This document shows, one piece after another, positions 23,564 through 36,174 of a DNA stretch of 64,000 bases. How positions within the stretch are numbered: position 1 is the first letter of the stretch; each line of letters begins with the position of its first letter. The position numbers were made by a program, and so were the translations under genes. The notes below the pieces were generated by a model. It searched no databases. It was not told where the DNA came from and worked only from the letters and a program-made list of their open reading frames with translations. Origin of the DNA: Sipunculus nudus (taxonomy: Eukaryota > Annelida > Sipuncula > Golfingiida > Sipunculidae). The stretch is from assembly GCA_026874595.1 (NCBI GenBank), contig CM049306.1:15457019-15521018 (forward strand), given 5' to 3'.

Positions 23564-24145
23564 GCTTCCGCCACCGTTTGGAATGGACGACGTCGAAATT
23601 CAGACATCACTGCAAAAGGTTATCCAGGCAGCTTGTATTGGTGGTTGAAAACAATGGAAGTTGGATGGATTTTATTCTATAACTCCCGTAGTATTGGAGG
23701 ATCATATAGATTACGCATTAAAGGAAGAAAATGCGAGTATAAGCGGCCTGAGAACGTAACTTCCCTTATTATCGCTCGAAAGGTTTTTGGCCGAGTAGCC
23801 TACCTTGTGTCATAATACAAGTGATAGCATGGTATGACCGTTTTATTATTTGGTCGTTTGACCTGATACCGTCCTAGTATTTCTAAGAACATTGGAGATA
23901 TGAAGACTTATTATAAATAGGGATTCAAGCGCCTGTGGTGTGGGTGCTGTGGCTTTCCTTGGTCACCAGTGTGGGTAAAACGGTGGCAGCCTTTCATGGT
24001 TCCCTGCTTGGCTTGGTGGCATCAAGTCTATTGGCTCTATCAAAATTACGCTTAAGGAGAGCGCAGGACTGTAGTCTTGACTACAGCAACCTGAAGCTGC
24101 TCGATAAAGCTAAAACATCTTCAGTCAGTTAGTCTAATGAGGGCC

Positions 24146-24480
24146 CTACTACACCACTTTAAATGAATCAGGTAGTCGTTATCTATCAATCTGTGCTGAG
24201 TACATAACACTTCTTAGTCAGTGATATTATAAACCCAGTTAATCCCATTAATCACATATCATGCAGATACATCAAATCTACAAGGAATTCACTTCTGAAG
24301 TATCCAAATGCAGCAGCATTGTAGCGTATTTGTAAAACATACTCTTGTTGCAAATAGATCCATAAATTCATGATCTGGTCTTTGAGAAGAAACATGTTTC
24401 ACTTCACTACTCTTAACATAACAATCCTATATGAGTCAAATATCTTCAGTTCCCGAGGATAATTATCCCTGACAATCCTC
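24146..24480. other. No gene recognised between SINE-like repeat and LINE
   Basis: Unique-looking AT-rich sequence that ends in the 13-bp target duplication of the LINE. Confidence 0.5.
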
Positions 24481-24516
24481 AGTATGATGAACAATAAAGA
24501 ATTAAGAATAAAGAAT

Positions 24517-26733
24517 GGTTCACTCATGAACTAAAATTAATAAAACGCAAGTGCTTAAGAATCAGATCCAAAGCAATGAGAACCAAAAATACAAATGATT
24601 GGGAATTATACAAAAATTCAAAGTAAATATCCTTAAAAACTAGCAAATGATCTGAAGGAAAATCTTCATAACAAGACATACTGGTGGAAAACCATAGACG
24701 GCCTTATTGAAGGAACAACACATAAGACACTACCACCACTGGACAAAGGAAATGAATTGTATGTTACACTACCCAAAGATAAAGCAGAGCTGTTAAACAA
24801 CCAATTCATACAACAAACAATACTAAACCACAATAGCAACTATGTTCCCTTAACACCAAGAAAAACAAATAACAAATTAGAAGAAGTACAATTCGAAATA
24901 AATGATATAGAATCAATTATGAAATCCCTAGATACAAGTAAATCTAAGGGACCAGATAATATACATCCCTTCAATCTAAAGACATGTTATAAAGAATTAT
25001 CATACCCTATTAAAAAAATCGCTGAACTTTCCCTTTAACACAGGAAAACTACCTACCCTATGGAAAAAGGCAAATGTCACACCTATCTTTAAAAGTGGTG
25101 ATCCTAAACAACCAGTAAACTACAGACCTATATCACTAACAAGCTGTATATTTAAAATAATAGAGAAAATTATATTTGCCAGAATGCTTAACTTCTTTAA
25201 AGAAAACAGAATTATATCAGGATACCAATCAGGATTTTTACCTAGAGACTCTGCAGTGTATCAATTAACAGACTTGTACAATACTATCACCTATGATTTA
25301 GACAATGGAAAAGAAGGAATAGGAATCTTTCTAGATATAAGTTAGGCTTTTGATAAAGTCTAGACTGATGGCCTTCTCAGTAAGCTACTCTCAGCAGGAA
25401 TAACAGGTAAACTGCACAGATGGTTATACAACTATTTAACAAATAGACAACAACGAGTTATTATAGAAAATGCTCCCTTGGAATGGAAATTCCTACAGGC
25501 AGGGGTACCACAAGGATCCATCCTAGGACCCCTACTCTTCTTAGTCTTTATCGACGACATAGGAGAAAAACTCACAAGTAATATTCGTCTCTTTGCGGAG
25601 ATATACCTGTTATACCTAGCCATAGAAAATCCCATCCGAGCAGCCCAGACACTAAATGCTGACCTTGAAAAGATTTACCAGTGGTTAAGGAAGTGGCTAG
25701 TCACTTTCAATGCAGGAAAAACTGAATTGGTACTCTTTTCAAGGAAAACAGCACCTGTAAACCTCCCTGACTTATACCTAAATAAAACAAAAATAACTAG
25801 ACTCAAAATGCACAAACATTTAGGAATAATCCTTAGCCATAATTGCAAATGGCAAGAACACATAAACTACATAGCAACTAAAGCAATGAACAAACTTCTA
25901 ATCTTAAGCAAGTTAAAACATCTCCTAGATAGAACAACCTTACAAAATATATATTTCTCATATATCAGACCCCTCTTAGAATATGGAAACATCTTATGGA
26001 GCAACTGTACCCAGGAACAAGACCAGACACTTGAAAAAATACAACTGATAGCTGCAAGAATTGTAACGGGAGGAGTAAAAGGAACATCACATGAACTCTT
26101 ATATCTTGAATCAGGATGGGAAACACTCGAAAAGAGAAGAGAAAACAAACAAATCCTCCTTGTACATAAAATGATTAACAACGAAAGTCAGCAGTATCTA
26201 CGCATTCTTCTTCCACCTCCACATAGTAACATATACGAAACCAGATTTGTAATACACAACCTTACTCCAATACAAGCAAGAACTGATTTATATTTCAACT
26301 CTTTTCTCCCAAAATCAATCAGATTATGGAACCAAATGGATCTTGATAAGAAAGCTTGCTTGACAAGTGCCTCATTATACTACCAATTGAAAAAATCAGC
26401 TCTAAGAACTAAAACACCTACGTACTACAACTCAGGAACCAGAAATCACAAATAATCCATGCACGCATGAGAATGAAATGTTGTGATCTAAATTATCATA
26501 TGTACACAAGACATATTAGCGACACCAAAAAATGTCAATGTGGCCACCCATCAGAAGATCCCAACCACTACCTACCGCAATGCCACCTCTATAACTCCAC
26601 TAGGAAAACATACTTACCTAGGGATACCCCATTAAAAGTTCTACTTTTTGGTGACCCAAAAATAGATGATAAATCAAACAAGGAAATATTCGAATCGGTA
26701 GCAAACTTTATTGAAAACTCAAACAGATTCTAA
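24517..26733 (+). pseudogene. LINE ORF2 reverse transcriptase, broken
   Basis: Three frame segments. Segment 1 (24757-25035) holds the pre-RT linker with 'SLDTSKSKGPDNIHP'. Segment 2 (about 25034-26455) starts 'GKLPTLWKKANVTPIFKSGD', continues 'NYRPISLTS', 'AGVPQGSILGPLLF', the thumb 'HLGIILSHNCKW' and 'YIRPLLEYG'. Segment 3 (about 26430-26733) has a zinc-type C23-x-C25..H34..C39 end. Damage seen: a frameshift near 25033, stops at 25343-25345 and 25361-25363 inside the conserved LDIS-AFDKV block, a frameshift near 26430, and the catalytic FADD replaced by FAEI (25592-25603). Further stops lie upstream of 24757. It cannot encode an active polymerase. Jockey/CR1 superfamily is likely from motif style; the exact clade is uncertain. 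Confidence 0.88.
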
Positions 26734-26899
26734 CATAAAAATAATTTGATGATTTTGACAAACTCATCCCACACCCACCAAAACTCTCTCTCCTCTCAAC
26801 TGGCACCTTACACTTTCCAAATCACAACTAAAAACATAGTCATTATGCTATCCACATCTTCCATGATACTTCAGTCATCAATATGTTAACATCACATCC

Positions 26900-26928
26900 C
26901 GCCCCCCCCCCCCCCCCCCCGCCCCCCG
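26900..26928. repeat. C-rich tract in LINE 3' UTR
   Basis: A near-homopolymer of C broken by two G residues, probably expanded after insertion. Confidence 0.85.
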
Positions 26929-27109
26929 CCATGCATCAGAAAATTACCACACTTTAGAATTCAGGAGCGAGCTTCATAAGCTTTAAGTAGCTTGCGCTCA
27001 ATCTATTGATACATGTTTATATTTATATATGTGCTTAGGTAAAATACCACATGAATGTACTTACTATGTATTGTGTCAATAAATCATTCAAACAAAAGTA
27101 TGATGAACA

Positions 27110-27749
27110 CTGCAACAGTACAACAAGCCTGAATTGGATTACAAAGATATATGCTTGACCAATCTCAGATATTGTCTTAACTGAAGTGGGATTTCATTGT
27201 CATTTACCTCATTTGAAGTCTGGCCTCCTTGCAGAAAGGTCTCAGGCATAGGATATTTACACATTTTAAACATTATGTAAAACAGACAAATTTCAGTATC
27301 TTTATTCAGTCTTTTGATAACATTTACATATACTAATGATTTCGGATAAAAAAAACAGCCATTTTCGAGGGGTTATATCAGAACTTCATGATGCTTTCAA
27401 TAATAAATTAATTGAATGCTAAACCTAGCATACACAAATATAGAAGCCCTACTTACAGATGACAAGTGTGATAATAATAAAAAATAATTAGCAGATAATT
27501 ATTTTAATTACAAGTATTATTTTTGGAGAGCATAGGGGCCGTCATGCTTAGATGTAGCTCATAATATGATCTTGTGTCTGTTGTTCCTTCCGTCTAGGCA
27601 AATATTACAAACTTCTGAGATTGTATATAAATTTGAATATTCAAAGGAGAGTTCAGTGCATCTCCTAAAATTAAAACAAGATATCTGTAGCCTCATTACA
27701 TTGAATTCAAGATTGTAATGTTGATTTTATCATCAACATCAGGTATAAG
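27110..27749. other. No gene recognised
   Basis: AT-rich, no repeats or long frames recognised. Confidence 0.5.
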
Positions 27750-27751
27750 TA

Positions 27752-29263
27752 CCGTAGATCCGCGTTTTGCCGCCGCACGTCGTCTAATGGCCGCACCCCA
27801 TGTTCGTAAAATATCTGGAAGGCTCCTTCACTGGAGAAAAAAATTCCCAAAACCTTACTTAATGGCCGCACCACATTCTCATCACGTTCCATTGCCGGGT
27901 GAGGTATGGGAACACAACGAAAAAAGGTTCTTTCTTAAACGCTAGGCTGCAGCTAGGTACGCAGCGGTATGCTGATATCCGGTCAGGCTGTGTATGTTGC
28001 TTGGCTAATTAATTAATTAAATTAATTGGTTAAACCGCCTGATCTATCCGATTAGAATAGATGACAATTTGTTCGGTTTATAACGACTAATCCAAGACGA
28101 ATACTAGTAGGGCCACGAAATTAATTTAACACATCACTGAATGCCGGAGAATCTTGCGCCTTTAACTTGGCTAATTAAAGTTCAATGAGACATCAAAGCA
28201 TTGTATGGGACGACTGTAGTTTAAATATTATTTAGACATTATACATCGTCGGTCATTTAACAACAAAACATTTAAATAAACGACACATTCGTCGGTGATC
28301 ATATATCCAGAAAACCTCGGGTTGTGCTGATCATAATATATGCAAAATGGTGTCCGAACCGGCAAAAGATGCCACATAAAATGAATACGGAACTAGCGGG
28401 CCTTGGTGTACCTTGCGCCTTTACCCTGGCTAATTAAACTTCAATGGGACATCATAGCCAACGGTACTCTTTATGATGGCTTTTATTTACACTCTATACA
28501 ACGTCGGTCAATTAACAACCTTGACAAAACCTTTGTATAAGCGAATCCCGCGTCGAGCCTTTACGCGTACTCCCAGGGTCCTGCTGATCATAATATATAC
28601 ACACTGGTGCCCGAACCGTCTGCTAGCAAAGTGTGCCATATTTAAAGATTACGGAACTAGCTGGTGAGGTTATGACCTTTGAGCGCCATCTATTGACAAT
28701 ATAATGAATGAAGAAGTATCTGAACGTGAACGCAGGTTTAATTGCCGAAGAACGTATGGTCTTTGGTTATCTTTTGTTTAACAGTTTATTTGAAAAGAAA
28801 TGATATGTTCAAGAAATATCTTAAAATAATGTTTTACCGATATTGCAGCCATACTCAAATATAGGTACAACCGTTAGTCTTGATAGAATGCATAATTTGG
28901 CGAGTGAATATCGATCTTTTATCAATCATTGCGTGAAAATTGCCGTGGTTTATGACTGAATCAGAAATTTTTTATAATACATATAAGCCTGTTTAAAATA
29001 TCAATTTTACATTTTATAAAATTAATAATGAATAAAATTAATATATGAATATGCAGTATCATAACATATACGTTCTCAGTATTCACTTCTTCCTCAGCCT
29101 ATTATCGCCCATTGCGCCTCGGCGGGCCGTCGAGTCACTTGTACATGTTTGAATCTAGCCTAACCTGCGTTTTATAGCCGCATCCCTTGTCGAGAAATAT
29201 TAGTCAGGATTTTTGGCTGTAAGTCTTATTTTATGGCCGCGGCGGCAAAACGCGGATCTACGG
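27752..29263. mobile_element. TA-flanked DNA transposon derivative with 25-bp TIRs
   Basis: Left end CCGTAGATCCGCGTTTTGCC.. (27752 on) is matched perfectly for 25 bp by the complement of the right end (29239-29263). TA lies on both sides (27750-27751 and 29264-29265), as expected for a Tc1/mariner/pogo-type insertion. Length 1,512 bp. No transposase motif is seen; the 60-75 codon frames at the ends are translations of the GC-rich termini. The interior has a tandem duplication (28152-28664). The pogo-type assignment is inferred only from the TA duplication and short TIRs. Confidence 0.65.
28152..28664 (+). repeat. Tandem duplication of about 260 bp inside the TA-flanked element
   Basis: Both copies run from 'cttgcgcctttaac/ccttggctaattaaa' through 'ctgctgatcataatatat' and 'ggtg(t/c)ccgaacc' to 'acggaactagc(g/t)gg' (first copy ends about 28400, second about 28664). 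They are roughly 70-75% alike, so the duplication is old. Confidence 0.75.
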
Positions 29264-29319
29264 TATTAATACATGAGTATGTCATATCGGCTGTTGTAGA
29301 CGTTTCCAGATTTACCACA

Positions 29320-29352
29320 CAGCAGAGAGCCATGACCCATAGGTCACTTAAT
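29320..29352 (+). mobile_element. Possible degraded family A 3' end
   Basis: 'cagcagagagccatgacccataggtcactt' keeps the spacing of the A2 3' terminus (subterminal repeat, TGACCCataGGTCA hairpin, CTT) but lacks the GTT end and any body upstream. Confidence 0.4.
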
Positions 29353-32300
29353 ACTTTACATGTATGTCATAATGTCAACAACTCAGTTTTCTTTTCCTGT
29401 GAAAAATTGGTAAAAGATTGAGGTGTTTGTTAGATTTTACTGTTGGATATACACTGACAGCTTATCCATCATCCTGTGCTGAGCCCAGAAGGTAATATTA
29501 ATTCATCACTGCCTGTCAACAACACTCGCTGTAGTGGCAAGGTTGCATATTGATTAAACTGCATATAAAATCACTGATTTGCATGGTGCCCAATGGCTGA
29601 ATAAAGCCAACCAGTAATCTGCTGCTGTTCATGAAACCAAAATTTTTCTTGTAAAGGACTATAAATTCTTCTAAAATCCATTTTGTTTTTAATTTTAATT
29701 CACATCATGATTTCAGTCTAGGATTGACGGGCAAATAACTGAGTTTCAATAAGGTATTGTGGGCCAGAGGGGTTACTTTTCTCTAGATCTCATCTGAATG
29801 ACGTGAAAACAATGTGTTTTATGCATGAAAAGGAAAAAGAACAGCCACACAATCAACTCCTCTGTCATAAGGAAAAATTAGATTTTGTTTAGACTTGATG
29901 GGAATAAGCTGAAATGGTAAGGACAGATTCATTTTTCAGGTCCTCACACAAAAGATAATAAACTTTTGAACCATTTTTAATGATTGTCATTTTCCTGGTA
30001 ATTTATTAGTCCACTTTAACATTATCTGCAGTGTTGCATACTTTATCAGGAATAAGTCTTGCTTTGTATTTATGCTTTAATTAGCAGGGAGTTACATTTT
30101 CCATAGTAACATGCCCGGTTAAAGCATTTGTATGCCATTAAAAAAGTTATTAAATTCTGAAATATGAAATTCAAATCATTGAATACACAGATTCCTTTAG
30201 ATTTACACTATTTATTGCTGATATTGAGATCTTTTCATATATACATATACATACACTTAGAACTTGTGCTGACGGTTTTGCAGTTTGACTTCAAATTTAA
30301 GCAAAATGTCAGTATACTGTAGGTCAGAAAAAATGTGATAAATTGTCCCAAGATTCAAGTGAAAATTGTAGTTTATACCTTGTCTGATGAAACCAAAATC
30401 TATTGACTTTAATTTCATTTTACCTATAAAACTATAGCATTGGTCTTAAAATCAACATATCTCCTAGACCAGATGCACAGAAACTTACAGATTGAAATTT
30501 AATATTTTCTCAGTTAGGACTAGATGCCCTGACTTTTGTTTTCCAGTGGAAAGGTCAAACCTTTACAGGGATTTTCCTTTATGTGAGTACTATCTAAATG
30601 TTTGCACCACTACTTTTCGTAGATGACTTTCATGGAACGTTGGTTCAGTTTTGTGTAAGTTTTATGGCCAAGAATGGCAGGCACCCTAAAGGACTAACTT
30701 GATCTTGAAGTATGTACACATCCATTTAGCAGTCATTAAAATGTTATGTAAACCTTGATTTAAAAAACATTCTACACTACAGCATAGGGCCAAGAGAGTA
30801 GTCTGTTGTGACATCATGTCAGTATACTATGCATCTAAAAAATACCCAAAGCAGAATGTACTATATTTATTTTGATGTGACTTATGATGGTGTACAAGAG
30901 GAGTATTTTTGTAACATACAGTTCTGAGCGACACCAAAGAATAACACCTGAAGTATTAACAGGCTGCTCCTTCTGTTCCCAGTAACTACCAGGAAATATA
31001 GAGGTGAAAAAACTGAGGGCGTGCTCCATGGAGAGAGCAAACAAGACTTGATGACACATGTAGAATGAGGCATAGTGATTATTTTCAGAGATGTACAGGC
31101 GGTTGGTAAATCAGACTTCAGTCAGGTGCCAGTGGCTGAGAACTCCCCTGACCTGAACATAGACTTAGAGATCAGGTTTCTTGTTACTAGCACCACTGGC
31201 TGCAGTGTCAGAGGAGCTAGCACTGCTGTCTGCAGCCACATTCCTGGAACTAGGAAGGGTGCCTGGAACTACCATGCTGCTGCTACCAGTGCTGCTGTTG
31301 CCACAGATCATAATAATATGCACTGCTAAAGGGATGCTGTGTTCTGTAACCCACAGGGATATGTGGTACATCTATATCTCATTTGAGGTAAATACATCAA
31401 TTAACATAAAATCTTCCATCAGTTCAGTGTTGTTAAGCTAGAATATTGATGATATCATGTACTTGGGTTTTCTTTTACTGACAGCCTTCTCTGGATCTAG
31501 GAACTTACTCTACATCAATGGATTGTTTATAGGAAAATTATTGGGAGACTTGAGGATAAAAAGAATTTCTGCCTGTTGCCCTTCAGTGCAAGTCAGTAAC
31601 CTCATCCACAGCAGGTGGTAGTAACAAAACCTTGGCATTCACTGAAAGACTGGCAAAGATCAGAGTTTCATATTGAATTAGATAACATTCCTTTTAAAAT
31701 GGCTAACCTTTAAACAGTGACATATGACATAACAGATAAACAGAGGCACAGGGTGAGCACAAGAGCCATATTTCTTTGTACCTCGTAACATTTGACCTAA
31801 TTTTCTGTGGCCTCCATCACTAGAAGATGATCTTCTTGATCCTGTTCAGATTGGGTAACATAAATTGGTATATAGAGAGATAAAATCTTCATCTTAAGGT
31901 TGACAGACCATTTTGTTCAAGTTACAATATGTTACAACAGTGTATGACCTGTGATTAAATAAGTATTATGTCAGGACTTTGGCGGGAGAATGCAATTCCA
32001 ATATGGCAGCTAACAATATTGACATGTTATTTTATCTTAAGTTTTACTCTTAGCTTTGCTTTGGTATTATAATTATATGGTGTAAATAACTGTCTTACAA
32101 ATGAGTTGGTAGGAAGAAAAATAAGACACAAAAGAATATAACATTGAATACTCAAAGGGTATGTACCATGGATATGTTACTTTTAAATATTCTGAATATT
32201 TAGTCAATTTATATATAAATATATTTTTTTTTAACTCTGTAAAATTTAGAGACAAATGAAATTAAGAGACAAATTGTGGCCCCTAAGATGTAGGTCTTTA

Positions 32301-33334
32301 AACTTAACCACAATTGACCGTCCATTACTGACCAAAGAAAAAAACCTGAGGTAGCCATCCTGAGCCATCACCGTATCCGGGGTGATCTGTGGTAATCCTT
32401 GCCTATCCGTAGTACTGCCTGCTTCAGTGGGACTGTAGCTTTACCAGCTATGTGTGTTCTGTTACAGTGTAATTAAATTTTTAACAGACTGCCACTTTCA
32501 TAGTGTGGTTAGATAGCTGGATGTAGCCTTGAGTTGGTTCATGGCAGTCATTGCACCATGTACTACATGGGTATATTTGCACTCTGGCTATGCCCCTTTT
32601 GTGGATTTAACACTTGAACAAGCATGTTGGAATTGGAATGATTGTACAGATTATGCAGGGGTTACACAAATGTGAGCTAGTGTGAACAATTTTTCTTTCA
32701 TAAAGTTTCCCTAAAAGAAAGAGACAACTTTGTTAAATACATAAAAAACGTAAAAAAAAAAAAAAACTTGACAGAAAGCCTCAAAGGTTAGTGCAGAAAA
32801 ATGTCAAAAGCCATTGTCATTAGTAATTACTGGTTGGTCATACTGACTTCTTGACCTGATCAACCTCCCACACACACTCAACACTAGTGAAATGACAAGT
32901 TAAACATGTGGAATGCATGCAGTGTGTTTACAGTTTGAAGAGATCTTAACATTTGAATCTTCCAAAGTTTGTGTAACCATAAAAAATAACAACAATTATA
33001 CCCCACAATATGTCCTTGTACAAATATGATGCTTATATTAAAAGGATTAGGAAAACAGACAACAAAATGTTCCACCAAAACAGATGGTCAGATGAATGAT
33101 AACATGAGATCCCATCATACAAAGTCAAATCTGAATTTAGAATTTACAAAAGAGCAGCAACTGGACTTATTGCCTTATTAAGTTATTTACAGAAAAAAAG
33201 TTGAGAAATGCCCCAAACGTAAGCTTTAAACATCCGTTATTGTGACAGACAGAAAATTTTACAAGGGGCCAAATTGCTACATTTCTTAATGTGCAGTGTA
33301 GAAAAAAAAGAGAAAAAAAATTGGTCATACATCA
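29353..33334. other. About 4 kb without recognised gene or repeat family
   Basis: AT-rich sequence. Around 31165-31440 overlapping 60-86 codon frames exist on both strands with low-complexity serine/alanine or leucine content; one on the plus strand runs into a possible donor at 31386 (GTAAAT). None resembles a protein I know, and both strands being open argues for composition rather than coding. A poly-A tract lies at 32753-32766. Confidence 0.4.
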
Positions 33335-33500
33335 CTGGTTCGGGATATAAGTTGGTGGCCTCTTGTGGCTCTCTGCTTGGCTTGATGTGGAATCGCGCCT
33401 GTTGCCTCAGAGAACATGCTTAAGGAGCGCTCAAGGCTGAGGTCTTGACCACAGCAACCTGTAGCTGCTCGATGAGTGTAAACTTCTTCTGCTCTACTCT
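33335..33500 (+). repeat. SINE-like dispersed repeat, copy 2
   Basis: Positions 33375-33475 match 24018-24115, including 'ctgcttggcttg', 'cttaaggag.gc', 'gtcttgac.acagcaacctg' and 'agctgctcgat'. A GGTTCGGGATA string at about 33347 is loosely like a polymerase III B box, but no A box was found upstream. The ends are not defined here. Confidence 0.5.
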
Positions 33501-35520
33501 GCTACTTAATCCTACCATAACTTGCATTTTGGGATGTGGTTACAGATATGACATGTATTTACTGACACACATCCCCTCGCCACCAAACATTCTCAGTAGA
33601 TAGATTCCTCATAGTACCATCTTGTGCCTTCCCCCACACCTTATCTACCTGGTAAACCTGATAGGTTTCTTTTTCAGTGTCTCCAACTGCTCTTGCAGCT
33701 CCCATTTTGTCATGATGAATTCACCTGAACTCTGCAGGTGGAATTTTTCCTAAATTTAAGCAAAAGTATGTGCTGAAGGCATGATTCAGTATTTTGTTTG
33801 TGCTGCCTGAATCAGGATTTGGTCTGCACCACTTTCGTCCAGTTTTGTACTTTCAACTTAGCATGAAGAATATTCAAAGCATTTATGCAAGTGAAGTATG
33901 AAGCATTCCTCCAACATATGTATGAGGCATCCAGCGTAGAACTTTATATTGACAATCAGTTTGGGAGCCTTCAATTACATAGTTTCATGGACTTTGAGCA
34001 GGTTTTACCGGGTCAATGGGCAATGTCCCCTTGGATTACTGTGAAAATTAGTGTTGGACAACTAGTGTGACCATTGATGCTTCAGGCTGCAGGTTTAAGC
34101 AGACAGACCTGAACCATTGGTCAACCTGTTTTACCGAACAAGAATAAGATCAATATGGCTGCCACAGGCAAATATTCATATTGAAGCGTAGTGCATATTA
34201 CAATCATGGTGTCATGAACTGAACTGATTGCATAGAGAAGATCTGGACTGAAAATAAAGAACAAACTGTGTGCTGCGGCCATGTCTGTATGCTTGTGTCA
34301 GCAGTGTTCTGTATGAAAGGATTTTTCCGCATGTTTTTCAAGCTTACATATATAATGATTAGATTTTGATCATATGATATCCCTACTGTACAATAGTTAT
34401 ATCATGATATTATAAATTCCTTAAATTTGTCACAAGTGATGTCATATATTACAGTATTTTCATCATTTTTTTGTGTACTTAAAACACATTTTTTCCAGTT
34501 AGTACTAATTTTAACTGTTCAGCCATAGAAAACTAATTTTCTGGAGCAATATACAGATACAAGCTAGTAATATTCAAAGTTGATCAAATATATTTCAGTT
34601 TCAGTTGAACTTGCATAACCAGGTTACATTTTCTCTTATGATGTTAAATACATTATTATTATTATATATAGTTATTGTGCACAATGTATATGTACATTTG
34701 GCTAGAAATAACTAAGTGATATGTAATGAATAGATCTTAACCATAGAATATATCAGTACATCTTCACACATAACCTAGCTCTGCAATGTATGGTTAAAAA
34801 AATTAATGAATGTCAGTTTTAGATATTTTTAATCACAAAGGTATGAGTTAATTTTCTAGCTATGTTTTGTCTGTATGAAAATTGAATTATTAAGATTATA
34901 AGTACCTTAAAACAAGTCCATATTTTTGCTTTATTTCACCAGAGCACCTGTTTGCATTTCAAATTAGTCTCATTATTCTTCGCATTCTATTAAAGCCTCA
35001 GCCCCACATGTATTACACAGCATAATAAATGTTGTTCATACTGTAAGTGTAAAGTTGACAGTATTGTATTATTTATAGTGTACATTAAAACATGACTATG
35101 GACATTGCTTTGGCTTCTCTTTAGCTTTACCTAAAGTGTGGATTTAGAAGTAATATTTGATAACCCACAGTTTTCTTAAAAGATAAATTATATTTGCTAT
35201 GTTCATCATTAATGGGGCATTAACTAGGTGTAATTTAGAGGTCTCTGAATGCTCAGACTAAATATTTACAGCATAATATCATATAGCATATAATTTTACT
35301 TGAATAAACCCCTATGATCCTCATATGCTTGATGAGGTCTTAGTCGAGGAAAATTTAATAATTAAAGTGAAAATGTACCAACATCTGAATAAACTAGGCC
35401 CAGCTCTATAAGCACAGCTGTTGAAAGCAATGAAAGGTGAACCCAGTAAGTTATGACCCTGAGCTCTTGTCTGAAGCCCCTACTAAATATGTTCAATCTT
35501 CTTACCTATACTTAAATTTA
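33501..35520. other. No gene recognised
   Basis: AT-rich sequence. The 61-codon frame at 33885-34070 has ordinary amino-acid composition but no recognised similarity and no clear splice signals. Confidence 0.45.
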
Positions 35521-35522
35521 AT

Positions 35523-36174
35523 GGGGCTGCCCCACTTAGGCGACTCTATAGGTGACTACAGGCGACCAGGCTGTCGCCTCGTGGTCGCCGAAAAACAGGC
35601 GACAGGACCTTCACTATAACAATAGTCCACGACAAGCTACAAATGGTTGGCGACTCTCTGACGACAAGCTGGCGACAAAGGACAATCACTTACGACAACC
35701 TACGACCACATCTACAACAACCTACAACCACACTGGCGACAACCTACGACACCAGAATTCTTGCTACGTCCACCAGCGACAAGCTTCAACGATTCTCTTC
35801 CATGTGCTATGTGAGGAGCTGGACACAAGGATGGGCCTTGTTTCAAGTAACAACAGCCTGCGACAACACACTCGACAACCCGCGTCACCTGGCGTCAGCC
35901 TACTACAGGACCTACGACAACCCGCATCACCTGGCAACAGCCTACGACAGCACCTATGCCAGTAGAAGACAGGCTACGCTCACTGGTGACAAAAAAGCTG
36001 TCGCCTGAGAATTTTGAACATGTTGAAAATCCAGAGGCAACAGCTTCGAGGTCGCACGTCTTGAGGCGACTTCAGGCGACTACACGCAACCATACAGGCA
36101 ACCACCCGGCAACCATGAGGGGACAGCCTGATCGCCTGTAGTCACCTGTAGAGTCGCCAAAGTGGCACAGCCCC
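35523..36174. mobile_element. AT-flanked MITE with 47-bp TIRs and GCGAC-rich interior
   Basis: Left GGGGCTGCCCCACTTAGGCG.. and the complement of the right end agree at about 42 of 47 positions, including GGTGACTACAGGCGA. AT flanks both sides (35521-35522 and 36175-36176). The interior consists largely of GGCGAC, TACGACAAC and CTGGCGAC words, which leaves several frames open at once (60, 137 and 121 codons); these are not genes. A 2-bp AT duplication would fit ISL2EU-type elements, but the evidence is thin. Confidence 0.6.

Larger units (their letters stand above)
22019..23936. mobile_element. Long-TIR DNA element (hAT/Mutator-like target), interrupted by a MULE
   Basis: The left arm 22019-22177 (beginning CACAGGCGCTTGAATCCC) is repeated inverted at about 23776-23936, with over 140 bp of alignable terminal inverted repeat including 'catgctatcacttgtattat'. 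GGTGTGGG flanks it at 22011-22018 and 23937-23944, an 8-bp target duplication (possibly 9 bp with a mismatch). Without the inner element it is about 580 bp, so it is a MITE-like derivative. Short open frames at 22144 and 23633 lie within the arms and are not genes. Confidence 0.65.
21892..24133 (+). mobile_element. SINE-like dispersed repeat, copy 1, split by nested insertions
   Basis: Sequence at 24018-24115 ('ccctgcttggcttg', 'cttaaggag.gcgc', 'cttgac.acagcaacctg.agctgctcgat') is about three-quarters identical to 33375-33475, so it is a dispersed family. A 12-bp direct repeat, CTAATGAGGGCC, lies at 21880-21891 and 24134-24145 and would serve as its target duplication. Removing the inserted element at 22019-23936 leaves about 320 bp, the size of a SINE. 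No clear A and B boxes were found, so the SINE assignment is tentative. Confidence 0.45.
24494..27096 (+). mobile_element. 5'-truncated non-LTR retrotransposon (LINE, Jockey/CR1-like)
   Basis: AGTATGATGAACA occurs at 24481-24493 and 27097-27109: a perfect 13-bp target-site duplication that fixes both ends. The copy starts within the linker between endonuclease and reverse transcriptase (a PWFT-like 'WFTHELK' reading near 24517), so the endonuclease domain and any ORF1 are absent. It contains the reverse transcriptase, a C-terminal CxC..H..C segment and a roughly 360-bp 3' UTR with a C-rich tract (26900-26928), ending in an A-rich 'aaatcattcaaacaaa' without a long poly-A. This structure is that of an ordinary target-primed insertion. 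Confidence 0.85.

Noticed and set aside
24146-24493. Degraded endonuclease domain upstream of the LINE reverse transcriptase
   Set aside because: The 13-bp target duplication at 24481-24493 places the LINE start at 24494, so upstream sequence is target DNA.
31165-31441. Serine/alanine-rich frame on the minus strand and leucine-rich frame on the plus strand as a possible host exon
   Set aside because: Both strands open at once, low complexity, and no recognised domain; a weak donor alone is not enough.
33340-33360. tRNA-type B box marking a tRNA gene or SINE promoter
   Set aside because: Only a partial match to the B box and no A box at the right distance.
33885-34070. 61-codon frame as a possible gene
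   Set aside because: No recognised motif, no splice context and ordinary length for chance frames here.
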